From assembly GCA_016292745.1 (NCBI GenBank), contig JAEDFO010000036.1, forward strand, positions 1 through 23,688: a stretch of DNA of 23,688 nt, given 5' to 3'. This DNA comes from Muribaculaceae bacterium. Lineage in GTDB: Bacteria; Bacteroidota; Bacteroidia; Bacteroidales; Muribaculaceae. Positions 14,850 through 23,113 of the stretch are shown here, one piece after another. The number at the start of each line of letters is the position of its first letter. Positions within the stretch are counted from its first letter, which is position 1. The translations under genes and the position numbers were made by a program. The notes under the pieces are model-generated. The model did no database searches. It was not told the origin of the DNA and worked only from the letters and a program-made list of their open reading frames with translations.

Positions 14850-16244
14850 TTACTTTGTGTTGTCGTTAACAAGCAGTTTGCCTTGATATTCTCCGGTAAG
14901 GGCATCGAGATAGCTCTTTACCTTTGCCACCTTGTCAGCTGGCATTTCTTTGCCAACCTGATATTTCGACATCATGGCAATTGCTTCTTCAAGTGTTTCT
15001 ACACTTCCATCGTGATAGTATGGCCAAGTGAGTGCTACGTTGCGGAGGGTAGGAGTCTTGAAGCGATATCTGTCGCGCTCAACCTGAGTCTGTGCCCATC
15101 GGCCGTTGTCAGAGTCGGTGAGGCCCGATTTCATGTTGGTCTCACGGTCCTGGAAATAGTTGGCACGTTGGCCCATCATTTCGTATGACAGACCACCCAT
15201 ATTTACGCCTGTGTGACATGTAGCGCAGTTGTATTCCTTGAATATGGCATAGCCTTCAATCTGCTCGGATGTGAGAGCATCTTTGTCGCCCTTCAGATAC
15301 TTGTCGAATGCGCAGTTAGGTGTGATAAGAGTCTTTTCGTATTCGGCGATAGCATCGGTTATTGTGACTTCGCATAAGCCTTCGGGATATACTTCGTTGA
15401 ATTTTGCAGTGAATTCCTTGTCCTCGGTAATGCGAGCTGCAATTTCTTCGAACGAGGCAGAACCCATTTCAACCGGGTTCAACGGAGGACCTGCTGCCTG
15501 TGCGGCAAGGTTCTCGGCACGGCCATCCCAGAACTGAACGAAGTTAAACACTGCGTTGAACGAAGTAGGAGCGTTGATGCCGCCAACTTGCTCGTTGATG
15601 CCATCAGAATATTGGTGGTTGTCAACACCGGCTGTGTTGATTCCGTGGCATGATGCACACGAAATTGTTCCGTCGCCCGAGAGTCGAGTGTCGTGATATA
15701 GAACATATCCGAGCTCCACTTTGCGGGCATCTACGGCAACCGAATCGGGGATAGGACGAATCGGTTCGTTCTTGAATTCCTCTGCAGCGAGGTCGTTAGG
15801 ATAGAATTCAGCACGATGCTGCTTAACCCATTCAAGGGCAATGTCAGTTTTAGCTGATGTGAGCGATGAACCCCAGTGAGCCAGATAATACTGAATCAAA
15901 GGCATAGTTCCGTCGGCAATTGCCTTTTCGGTCTTGGCAAGATCAACTTCGTTAACTGCAGTGCCTTCGGCAAGGGCTTTCATCATTGGCTCAATGTCGA
16001 ATGCTTTGTAGCCTTCTTCGATGTCCATGGTGATAAGACTCTTTGCAACCGGGAAGTTAGCATAGAATGGAAGTTGAGGTTTTTCGCTGTGGCAGAAAAT
16101 ACAACCGCCATCATCCATGATTGCTGTCATTTGCTCGTTGATGGGCAAAGACTTGTCGGGAGCTGTGTTCACTGCACGATAGGCTATTGCCAATCCTGCA
16201 ACAACTACAGCTGCTCCGAGAATGATTTTACTCGATTTTTTCAT
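14850..16244 (-). CDS. Three-haem cytochrome c peroxidase family protein (MauG/CCP-like)
   Basis: A 464-residue periplasmic protein with an N-terminal signal or anchor (KKSSKIILGAAVVVAGLAIAY). It carries three CxxCH haem c sites: CIFCH (48-52), CASCH (196-200) and CATCH (340-344). The last two fall in a di-haem peroxidase (CCP/MauG) module with the usual LSGDGTISCASCHG, QFWDGRAENLAAQA, the NPVEMG segment, FKTPTLRNVALTWPYYHDG and a C-terminal YLDALTGE. The first haem lies in a separate N-terminal domain of about 150 residues, probably an electron entry domain. The family reduces hydrogen peroxide with electrons from quinol or cytochromes; that activity is inferred. The start is the ATG at 16244, because the codon at 16250 is TTG. 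The resB and ccsA haem-attachment genes lie directly upstream (34-bp gap). Confidence 0.93.
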   Translation of the reverse strand: MKKSSKIILGAAVVVAGLAIAYRAVNTAPDKSLPINEQMTAIMDDGGCIFCHSEKPQLPFYANFPVAKSLITMDIEEGYKAFDIEPMMKALAEGTAVNEVDLAKTEKAIADGTMPLIQYYLAHWGSSLTSAKTDIALEWVKQHRAEFYPNDLAAEEFKNEPIRPIPDSVAVDARKVELGYVLYHDTRLSGDGTISCASCHGINTAGVDNHQYSDGINEQVGGINAPTSFNAVFNFVQFWDGRAENLAAQAAGPPLNPVEMGSASFEEIAARITEDKEFTAKFNEVYPEGLCEVTITDAIAEYEKTLITPNCAFDKYLKGDKDALTSEQIEGYAIFKEYNCATCHTGVNMGGLSYEMMGQRANYFQDRETNMKSGLTDSDNGRWAQTQVERDRYRFKTPTLRNVALTWPYYHDGSVETLEEAIAMMSKYQVGKEMPADKVAKVKSYLDALTGEYQGKLLVNDNTK

Positions 16245-16278
16245 AAGCAATTTATTTAGTTGAGTTAATTATTGGTTT

Positions 16279-17082
16279 TCAGTTTATGTAGCTGTGTAGG
16301 CTTTGTGATGCCGATGGAAGGAGGTTAACTCCATACCAGCACATTTGCAGCAATATAAAGCCTATAATTAGCCATATGTAACACTGGCGGTCGGCTGGGA
16401 GCAACCCGTCGTGCAAGTCGTTGGCTTTTCGACGTTTGTGAATATATATGGCATAAACAGCCCACGTTGCAGCAGCCCACGTTTCTTTCGGGTCCCAGCT
16501 CCAGTAGCTGCCCCAGGCTTGTTTTGCCCAAATACATCCAGATATCATACCAAGCGAAAGAAATGCAAAGCCTATATACACAAGATTGTCGGCAGCGGTA
16601 AGATATTTGCATGACTTGGATATCAACCCTTTAAGGGCAAACATGAATGCGCATCCGAAAATACTGTATGAAAACATGTAGACGGTTACATGGGGCACAA
16701 ACCAAACGCTTTGCAACGCTGGCATAAGTGTCTGGTCGTGTATTTCAGGCTTGCAAAGGTTTATGATGATAAACACGGTGGCAAGCAGGGCTGAAAACGA
16801 AAGTATCCAACGGTATCCGTATCGTAAATATACAATAAGCCCCGAGACGGCCATAAACAGTGAGTACCACAACCGCGTTTCACCCATGGTGCGTAATGGA
16901 GGACGTTGAAGTATAACCCAAAGTCCGGCAATAAAGCATGCAAATACGGCAATGCCAGTCGTTGTAGCTGCGATGGATATATTTCTGAGATTCTTGCCAT
17001 TGACAAATGCTGTTATTGCTCCGGTGGCCCAAAGGACTATCGACAACATTGCAAATACAATGAAATTATTCCATCCAATCAT
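16279..17082 (-). CDS. ccsA: Cytochrome c assembly protein CcsA/ResC (system II)
   Basis: A 267-residue membrane protein with about eight hydrophobic segments and the haem-handling motif WGSYWSWDPKE (190-200), plus conserved histidines at 131 (FVPHVTVYMFSYS) and 215. With ResB it exports haem and attaches it to CxxCH motifs in the periplasm. The ATG at 17082-17080 overlaps the resB stop (TGA, 17081-17079) as ATGA, which indicates translational coupling. A longer frame from 17196 would run back through the resB coding region and is rejected. The downstream product is a three-haem cytochrome, the likely client. Confidence 0.92.
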   Translation of the reverse strand: MIGWNNFIVFAMLSIVLWATGAITAFVNGKNLRNISIAATTTGIAVFACFIAGLWVILQRPPLRTMGETRLWYSLFMAVSGLIVYLRYGYRWILSFSALLATVFIIINLCKPEIHDQTLMPALQSVWFVPHVTVYMFSYSIFGCAFMFALKGLISKSCKYLTAADNLVYIGFAFLSLGMISGCIWAKQAWGSYWSWDPKETWAAATWAVYAIYIHKRRKANDLHDGLLPADRQCYIWLIIGFILLQMCWYGVNLLPSASQSLHSYIN

Positions 17083-17960
17083 ATTATCTGATGCATTTTT
17101 TGTTTGTCTACTGAACCTCTTTTGCTCCTTGTCGCTGCATAAATGAATGTGCCGCAAAGCATTGCTACTATGCCAATGAGCAATGGGATATCCCAAGGTT
17201 GATGAACATCTTCGAGCACGGCGTAGTATGAGCCGTTGTCGGTGTTGCCATAGCTTACCAGATATATTTTCTCGTCGAGTCCGATTCGAACTGGTGAATT
17301 CACCGAGATTGAATGTTGATTGTTGTTGATATCAATGGTGGCCGAGTATTGGGCAGGCGCACCGTTTCGGTCGGCGACAATGTTGAAATCGCGCATCTTA
17401 AGTGTGAAAGGCAGGCTGTATTCGTGACCTTTATTGTCGATGGCTTTTGTGGTTTCGGAATCAGGCTCCAGTATTGTCCGCAGCTTGTACGTATCGGCAG
17501 CTCCGGCAAATCCACTCAATAAGGCAAGCCATATGCCGAAGTGGGTGAGTACAAATGTCTTGCTCTTTGATAATCCATGCTTGCAGATTCTGCGTATTAT
17601 TGTCATACTAAGATTCACAAGAAGTGCTGCCAAAAGTGCAACGAATGGGATGGATGTGGGGAAACTTGTTAATCCAAGAGCTCCGGCCATCCCGTTGCTC
17701 GATGCGTCCTGCGATATGCAGCCGCCAATAATGCACCAGATTATTATGGCCGTGAGTATCAAGCACGACGTCGTTGCTGAACGCAGCTGCTTATGCCACT
17801 TTGTTGAAGAATATTCTTTTTCTGCAACCCACAGTGCCATTATTGTGGCAATTGCTATTGCGATATTTACTGGGAATGCAAATATGCTGACTTCAATGCA
17901 TCCAAGCCACAATTGAAGAATAATTGCTGTAATTATGTAGATTGCTAAAGCTACAATCAT
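17079..17960 (-). CDS. resB: ResB/Ccs1-like cytochrome c biogenesis protein
   Basis: A 293-residue membrane protein: three or four hydrophobic segments in the first 125 residues, another at 137-155 (FVLTHFGIWLALLSGFAGAAD), a periplasmic beta-rich part (SLPFTLKMRDFNIVADRNGAPAQYSATIDI in pieces), and a final segment IPLLIGIVAMLCGTFIY. The FTLKMRDF...SA.I pattern and the VLEDVHQPWDIPLLIGI ending are typical of ResB partners of CcsA. Sequence similarity is weaker than for ccsA, so the call rests partly on context. It is first in the resB-ccsA-peroxidase run. Confidence 0.82.
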   Translation of the reverse strand: MIVALAIYIITAIILQLWLGCIEVSIFAFPVNIAIAIATIMALWVAEKEYSSTKWHKQLRSATTSCLILTAIIIWCIIGGCISQDASSNGMAGALGLTSFPTSIPFVALLAALLVNLSMTIIRRICKHGLSKSKTFVLTHFGIWLALLSGFAGAADTYKLRTILEPDSETTKAIDNKGHEYSLPFTLKMRDFNIVADRNGAPAQYSATIDINNNQHSISVNSPVRIGLDEKIYLVSYGNTDNGSYYAVLEDVHQPWDIPLLIGIVAMLCGTFIYAATRSKRGSVDKQKMHQII

Positions 17961-18007
17961 ATTGCGATATTTCGCCTCTTCAACTTTTTTATACTATTTT
18001 TATTATG

Positions 18008-18015
18008 CAAAAATA
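18008..18015 (-). promoter_or_regulatory. Candidate promoter for the resB operon
   Basis: On the minus strand TATTTTTG fits TAnnTTTG and lies about 50 bp before the resB ATG, downstream of the tRNA terminator. No clear -33 TTG is visible. Confidence 0.35.
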
Positions 18016-18069
18016 AATTATTTGTTGATAAATTGTTCGAAAATACGCATGAAAAAATCATCAAAATAA

Positions 18070-18101
18070 AAAACTCTTGGCATTGTTTTGCCAAGAGTTT
18101 T
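18070..18101 (-). terminator. Terminator after tRNA-Leu
   Basis: A perfect 13-bp stem (AAAACTCTTGGCA at 18070-18082, complement at 18089-18101) with a 6-nt loop. On the minus strand it is followed by a T-rich tail. It isolates the tRNA from resB. Confidence 0.88.
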
Positions 18102-18109
18102 GCTTTAGG

Positions 18110-18191
18110 TGCGCACGAAGGGACTCGAACCCCCACGTCGTCAGACACTAGATCCTAAGTCTAGCGCGGCTACCAATTACGCCACGTGCGC
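18110..18191 (-). tRNA. tRNA-Leu, anticodon UAG
   Basis: The minus strand folds as a class II tRNA. The acceptor is GCGCACG/CGTGCGC, the anticodon stem is CTAGA/TCTAG with loop CTTAGGA (anticodon TAG at 18157-18155), there is an extended variable arm, and the T arm is GGGGG-TTCGAGT-CCCTT. The discriminator base is A. The next bases are CCT, so the 3' CCA is not encoded and must be added after transcription. The long variable arm and UAG anticodon both identify leucine (reads CUN codons). Confidence 0.95.
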
Positions 18192-18201
18192 AAATGTTTT
18201 A

Positions 18202-18232
18202 CAAATTTAGACGTTTATTTTGTATTATCCAA
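18202..18232 (-). promoter_or_regulatory. tRNA-Leu promoter
   Basis: On the minus strand TAAATTTG (18209-18202) has TTTG upstream, with its TTG at 18232-18230 and a 20-bp spacer. This is a full consensus pair 10 bp before the tRNA 5' end. Confidence 0.7.
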
Positions 18233-18346
18233 ATTATTGCCAAAGTTTTAATTGGTTCCGCATTTATAAATGTAATGAAAATTCATATATAATGTAGTGG
18301 ATGTCAAACGGATAATAACTATATTTTAATTGAATGTTTAATATAT

Positions 18347-19372
18347 TTACTTATTGTTTATCATTGACTTTAACACCTCGATACCCTTGTCGAGAATGGG
18401 GTCGATGCCATTTGCGGTGTCGTATGGCGATATGTCGACCTTGCATCCCTCAGATGGGTCGATGCCGAATTCGGTAAGATTCCCAGCAGGATCAAGGATT
18501 GGGCATGCTGAAAACCGGATGAGCCAGCCGTTTGGCAATTCGCTGGTAAAAGGTAATCCGCAACCGCCTCCTGTTGAGTCGCCCACAATTCGGACATTGT
18601 CGCGGTACTTCATTATAGATACAAAGTTGTTAGTAGCACTGTACGATGAACGGTTGGTAAGTATTACTATCGGTTTGATGTAACGTATTCGGTTGTCCTT
18701 AGCCGGCTCAAAGTAATAGTCGTAGGGTTCAGAGAAATCATGGTGCCCAGGACCGGTCTTATGGAGGATGGCTCCAGCATAGGTGCGTTTGTCGATGAAT
18801 CGAGCCACCAGTGTTTCAACATTTGTGAGTAAGCCGCCGCCGTTGTCGCGGACATCGATAATGAGCCCGTCGGAACTGGCAAGTTCATAAAGTACATAAT
18901 CGAGGTTGCCTTCGCCTATGCCGGCAGCAAAACTGCCATAATACATATAGCCGAAGTTGTTGCTCATAATTGCATATTTTATTCCAGAGCATGTCTTATA
19001 GTTAAAGTTTAAATATTTCTCCTCAACTACGCGCTGGTCATAGTTTTGTGGGTATTGGTCCCAGTATCTGTAATACGAAACGTCCCACGAACTGATAAGG
19101 TTTGTATGGCCATCCTTCAGCTCCTTAATCATTTCGGAACAAAGGGAAAAAAGTTCCTGCTGCGTCATTTCGTTTGTAACCTTGGCCCGGTATCGATTGC
19201 CCACTTCGTTCCAGTCGATGCTTTTGAAATCAAAGAAGCAGTAATTTTCGTCGATAGCCGTCCAAAGTGCGTCGAAATTGCCTACCGCATTATTGTCGAA
19301 TTCTTCTTGGCTGTGACATGAGACGAGCAATGCCAACAATGATATGTAAAGAAGGTGTCTTAACTGTTTCAT
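18347..19372 (-). CDS. S41 family peptidase lipoprotein (tricorn/CtpA-like)
   Basis: A 341-residue lipoprotein (lipobox LLVSC, Cys19) with a tail-specific-protease (S41) core. The N-terminal part (NFDALWTAIDENYCFF, then ELKDGHTNL at 84-92) matches the tricorn C1-like helical region that precedes the S41 domain. The catalytic part shows GLIIDVRDNGGG (169-180), VILTNRSSYSATNNF with the likely nucleophile Ser245, and GDSTGGGCGLPF. There is no obvious PDZ domain between them, which is common in the Bacteroidota secreted lipoprotein subgroup. It starts 1 bp after the DUF3316 gene stop, so the two are co-transcribed. The physiological substrate is unknown. No convincing terminator follows before the tRNA region. 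Confidence 0.9.
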   Translation of the reverse strand: MKQLRHLLYISLLALLVSCHSQEEFDNNAVGNFDALWTAIDENYCFFDFKSIDWNEVGNRYRAKVTNEMTQQELFSLCSEMIKELKDGHTNLISSWDVSYYRYWDQYPQNYDQRVVEEKYLNFNYKTCSGIKYAIMSNNFGYMYYGSFAAGIGEGNLDYVLYELASSDGLIIDVRDNGGGLLTNVETLVARFIDKRTYAGAILHKTGPGHHDFSEPYDYYFEPAKDNRIRYIKPIVILTNRSSYSATNNFVSIMKYRDNVRIVGDSTGGGCGLPFTSELPNGWLIRFSACPILDPAGNLTEFGIDPSEGCKVDISPYDTANGIDPILDKGIEVLKSMINNK

Positions 19373-19373
19373 A

Positions 19374-20246
19374 TCAATATAATGCTGAAATTATACGGCA
19401 TCTGGCCGATGGATTAAAATCGGGTGAGATGCTTATCCAGTCGCCACCGATGCCGATTGTAAAAGTGTGGGTGCGCATCTGGGTGCTGATGTTACACACC
19501 CAACTGTTTTCAATTGTGTTTCGGTAACCCAGACGTATCACTGTATTGCCTAATCTCAGGTCGGCCGAAACAGAATTAATCATATCGAATCGGTTTCCCC
19601 ACCAACCAAAGTGTGCAAGGTTGTCGCGGTTGCCTACATAAATTTCGTAGAACGATTCTCCGTAGTCGGGCGAGAAGAATACACCCATCATTGGAATGGT
19701 TGCCTGATAGCGAAACGTGATTGGCAATCGGCCAATGCGGGTGTTGTAAACTGCCATCGCCATGGGGTTGACACTAAAATTAATCTTTGCTGACACTGGA
19801 TTGTTGGAATTTGCGGCATTGTAAATCACTCCACCATCAAACGAAGCGCCGCCGCCCGCCGCAATCTTCAGCGATGGCGTGACGCTCCAGCGATGAAGCA
19901 TTCCCCATGCAAAGTCGACCATCAGTGAGTGCATTGTGCGATTTCTGACACGGTTTTCAACATTAGCGTATGAAACCCCTGCTCCCAAGGTCATGATCCA
20001 TTTCTCAGGTGCGAATTTCATTGCCTGCATCCGTTCATATCCTATACGGGCATTAATACCAGTGTAGCGGATAGGTGTCAGGTAAGTGTCGAGTATCGAG
20101 GCACTACCAACTTCGGCAGAGTATATTGAGTTGACCGGTCGAAGCAATTTGCAACTGTCGGTGTCGGCGATATCTGCTGCCGACGCCAAAACCGTGGCGA
20201 AAGTCGCAGTGATGAGTGCGATCACTTTATTCTTTATCGTCGACAT
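19374..20246 (-). CDS. DUF3316 family protein, probable outer-membrane beta-barrel
   Basis: A 290-residue exported protein with a signal peptide (IALITATFATVLASAADI). The rest consists of alternating amphipathic strands ending in aromatic residues, such as YTGINARIGYERM, MLHRWSVTPSLKIAAGGG, LPITFRYQATIPMMG and TFTIGIGGDW, consistent with an outer-membrane barrel. It fits the Bacteroidota DUF3316 family, function unknown. The ATG at 20246 is preferred, because the longer frame from 20378 lies inside parC and lacks a signal sequence. The gene begins inside the last 20 bp of parC and its stop is 1 bp before the S41 gene. Confidence 0.82.
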   Translation of the reverse strand: MSTIKNKVIALITATFATVLASAADIADTDSCKLLRPVNSIYSAEVGSASILDTYLTPIRYTGINARIGYERMQAMKFAPEKWIMTLGAGVSYANVENRVRNRTMHSLMVDFAWGMLHRWSVTPSLKIAAGGGASFDGGVIYNAANSNNPVSAKINFSVNPMAMAVYNTRIGRLPITFRYQATIPMMGVFFSPDYGESFYEIYVGNRDNLAHFGWWGNRFDMINSVSADLRLGNTVIRLGYRNTIENSWVCNISTQMRTHTFTIGIGGDWISISPDFNPSARCRIISALY

Positions 20247-22914
20247 CGTCAAAAATGCTTTTTTGTCCAGTAAGTTCGTCGAATAGTTGGTTGAACGATT
20301 TTGGAGAATCGTCATTTGAAGTTTCCTGATTGTCAGGCAAGTCGATGTCTGGTGACGTTTCCTCTGGCTCGTCGACAATTTTTGGGTCGATTTCCACTAT
20401 GTTCTCTATGTTATAGTTGGATATTCGTTTGCCTTTGGCCTTGAAACTTTTTTCTCCGATGAACTCTTCAGCATCGATGGTTAGTTGAGGCCGGAACGAG
20501 TCGGCGCCACCGAAAGTGACGAGGAACTGTGGATGTTTTTCGTTGCTTATCAGTTGAAGCTCTGATTTCGGGTTGCCACCTATGAAACTTTGTTTTTTGG
20601 CCGATACCTCAAACTGGAATCGTTTGATGTATTGGAATTTCTGGTCGGCATCATAGAGGATGGCTGTCCATACACTTCCTTCGATGAATTTGCCTATGTA
20701 TTTAATATTTTCGTCGTAGTGGTTGCCGGCGTCGAACGAAGTGGTGTAGAATTCTCCATTGTTTAGTATCACCAGCACCTTGTCGGTGCCGTTGAATTCT
20801 CCGAGCAATTCTCCTCTACCATCGTAGTTAAGTCGGAGCACATCCCAATCGAACCATACATTGCGGCCTCCGAGAGTCGATGCTCCACGTTCCTTCAGTG
20901 TTACACGGTGAATTTCGTTCTTGGTCACTATGTTTCCTCTCGAAGCCTTGCCTTTAATTGCAATGTCGGCAAGGTCGATGTCGAATTGCAGCACTTTCAG
21001 CCTGAATTTTGGCTTCAGGGTAATGCGCAGAATCTCCGCCTCGCCGTTGGGGTTTGCGGTAAACCACCATATTTTCGAGCCGGGTGTGCCTTGAGTGAAC
21101 AGATACTCTTTATCGCGAGTGATGCCAGTAACTGCAAAGCGCTTCATATATGTTATGCCGCCTTTGCCGTCTTGATATAATACATTATATATTGTACGGG
21201 TGTCGTTACGCTTGAACACGTTTAGATAAAGTATGTTTTTGCCTACATACAGTTTCTCGCACACCTTTACAATCTTGTATTTGCCATCTTTGAAGAATAT
21301 GATGATGTCGTCGATATCCGAGCAGTTGCACACAAATTCATCCTTCTTGAGCGATGTGCCGATGAATCCCTCCTCTCGGTTGATGTAAAGTTTCTCATTG
21401 GCTTCAGCCACCTGTGCCGCTTCGATGTTGTCGAAGTTACGGATAATGGTACGGCGAGGAAATGCTTGTCCATACTTGTCCTTGAGTTTTTCATACCATT
21501 TTATGGTGAAATCCACGATGTGCTCAATGTCGTAATTGATATTTTCAATTTTTTCGTTTAGTGTGGCTATGTATTCGTCGGCCTTGTCGGAATTGAATTT
21601 AAGGATGCGGCGCATCTTGATTTCCATAAGGCGAAGAATGTCGTCGTTGGTGATTTCGCGGATGAAACTTGGTTTGAACGGTTCCAGACGTTTGTCGATA
21701 TGAGCGACTGCAGCCTCCATTGTTTTGCTCTGTTCGAATTCCTTATCCTTATATATGCGCTGTTCGATGAATATTTTCTCGAGCGAACAGAAGTGGAGCG
21801 ATTCGAGCGCTTCATCTTTCTGGATTTGCAACTCTTTCTGAAGCAGATTTTTTGTGCGGTCGACACTGTAGCGCAACACGTCGGACACTTTCATGAAGTG
21901 AGGCTTATTGTCGCGGATAACACAGCAGTTGGGCGAGATGCTTACCTCGCAGTCAGAAAATGCGTACAGGGCATCTATAGCCTTGTCGGACGATGTGCCA
22001 GGCTGAAGGTGGACAACAATCTTGGCTGTTTCGCTGGTGTTGTCGTCTACTTTGCGAATCTTTATTTTCCCTTTCTCTCCGGCTTTAATTATCGATTCGA
22101 TGAGTGTGCCGGTGGTCTTGCCATAGGGTAGGTCGCTGATAACAAGCGTCTTGTTGTCGATTTTGTCGATTTTCGCTCTCACTTTCACCGAACCACCGCG
22201 TTCACCGTCGTTGTATCGGCTTACGTCGATGTATCCGCCTGTTTGGAAGTCGGGATAAAGTGCGAATTCCTCATTGTTCAGGTATGCCACGGCTGCATCA
22301 ATGATTTCGTTGAAATTATGTGGGAGAATTTTCGAAGCCAAACCCACAGCAATACCCTCAACACCCTGTGCCAAAAGAAGCGGGAACTTGACCGGCAGGG
22401 TTACAGGTTCCGGCTTACGACCATCGTACGATACTGTCCAGTCGGTTATTTTAGGGTTGAATACAGTTTCGAGTGCAAATTCCGAAAGTCGTGCCTCGAT
22501 GTAACGAGGTGCAGCAGCGCTGTCGCCGGTGAGTATATTACCCCAGTTACCTTGTGTTTCAATCAGTAATTCCTTTTGCCCCAATTGAACTAATGCATCG
22601 CCTATAGAAGCATCACCATGAGGGTGATATTGCATAGTGTTACCCACAATGTTGGCCACTTTGTTGAATCGTCCGTCGTCGAGTTCGTTCATCGAGTGGA
22701 GAATGCGCCGTTGCACGGGCTTGAGCCCGTCCTCGATATGTGGCACAGCCCGTTCGAGAATAACGTATGAGGCATAATCGAGAAACCAGTTCTGGAACAT
22801 CCCCGATAATTGCGTTTTTTTGTCTAAAGGAATATGATATGATGAATGCGCTTGGGTTTCGCTTTCATCATGTGTTTCGTCGAAGATTTCGTTGTTTTCG
22901 TCGATATCAGCCAT
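20227..22914 (-). CDS. parC: DNA topoisomerase IV subunit A
   Basis: Type IIA topoisomerase A subunit (895 residues) that, with ParE, decatenates daughter chromosomes. The breakage-reunion domain starts at about residue 40 (WFLDYASYVILERAVPHIED), carries the GLKPVQRRIL helix and HPHGDASIGDAL region (97-108), and has the active-site tyrosine Tyr138 in APRYIEARLS. A coiled-coil segment (around 380-490) leads to a divergent C-terminal beta-pinwheel without a clear GyrA box, favouring ParC over GyrA, as does the length, usual for Bacteroidota ParC. The C-terminal tail is acidic (DDVDDKE). parE is not in the window. It heads the parC-DUF3316-S41 run and is divergent from glyS. Confidence 0.93.
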   Translation of the reverse strand: MADIDENNEIFDETHDESETQAHSSYHIPLDKKTQLSGMFQNWFLDYASYVILERAVPHIEDGLKPVQRRILHSMNELDDGRFNKVANIVGNTMQYHPHGDASIGDALVQLGQKELLIETQGNWGNILTGDSAAAPRYIEARLSEFALETVFNPKITDWTVSYDGRKPEPVTLPVKFPLLLAQGVEGIAVGLASKILPHNFNEIIDAAVAYLNNEEFALYPDFQTGGYIDVSRYNDGERGGSVKVRAKIDKIDNKTLVISDLPYGKTTGTLIESIIKAGEKGKIKIRKVDDNTSETAKIVVHLQPGTSSDKAIDALYAFSDCEVSISPNCCVIRDNKPHFMKVSDVLRYSVDRTKNLLQKELQIQKDEALESLHFCSLEKIFIEQRIYKDKEFEQSKTMEAAVAHIDKRLEPFKPSFIREITNDDILRLMEIKMRRILKFNSDKADEYIATLNEKIENINYDIEHIVDFTIKWYEKLKDKYGQAFPRRTIIRNFDNIEAAQVAEANEKLYINREEGFIGTSLKKDEFVCNCSDIDDIIIFFKDGKYKIVKVCEKLYVGKNILYLNVFKRNDTRTIYNVLYQDGKGGITYMKRFAVTGITRDKEYLFTQGTPGSKIWWFTANPNGEAEILRITLKPKFRLKVLQFDIDLADIAIKGKASRGNIVTKNEIHRVTLKERGASTLGGRNVWFDWDVLRLNYDGRGELLGEFNGTDKVLVILNNGEFYTTSFDAGNHYDENIKYIGKFIEGSVWTAILYDADQKFQYIKRFQFEVSAKKQSFIGGNPKSELQLISNEKHPQFLVTFGGADSFRPQLTIDAEEFIGEKSFKAKGKRISNYNIENIVEIDPKIVDEPEETSPDIDLPDNQETSNDDSPKSFNQLFDELTGQKSIFDDVDDKE

Positions 22915-22990
22915 TATTTGTTGTTTAAGATTAAAAATGAGGCAAAATGCTATTATGTTTTTTTAATCGTCTTATAGCACAAAGCATTGG

Positions 22991-22998
22991 CAAAAATA
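22991..22998 (-). promoter_or_regulatory. Candidate parC promoter
   Basis: On the minus strand TATTTTTG fits the -7 consensus about 75 bp before the parC ATG. No clean -33 TTG is seen. It lies within 25 bp of the glyS candidate, so the two divergent promoters would be nearly back to back. Confidence 0.35.
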
Positions 22999-23021
22999 AG
23001 AAATTTATCGAAAAAAATCAT

Positions 23022-23029
23022 TTACTTTG
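23022..23029 (+). promoter_or_regulatory. Candidate glyS promoter
   Basis: TTACTTTG is one base off TAnnTTTG and would give a leader of roughly 75-80 nt before the ATG at 23114. No -33 TTG is apparent. Confidence 0.3.
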
Positions 23030-23113
23030 CACACGAAATAATCGCTGAAAGCTCAGAAAAGGCTTTTTGCTTGCATTTTGATTAATTTTCAACTTTAATT
23101 ATCAATAAAAACA

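Noticed and set aside
18251..18346. Search for a terminator after the S41 gene
   Set aside because: Only short AT-rich palindromes such as CATTTATAAATG are present, so no terminator was called.
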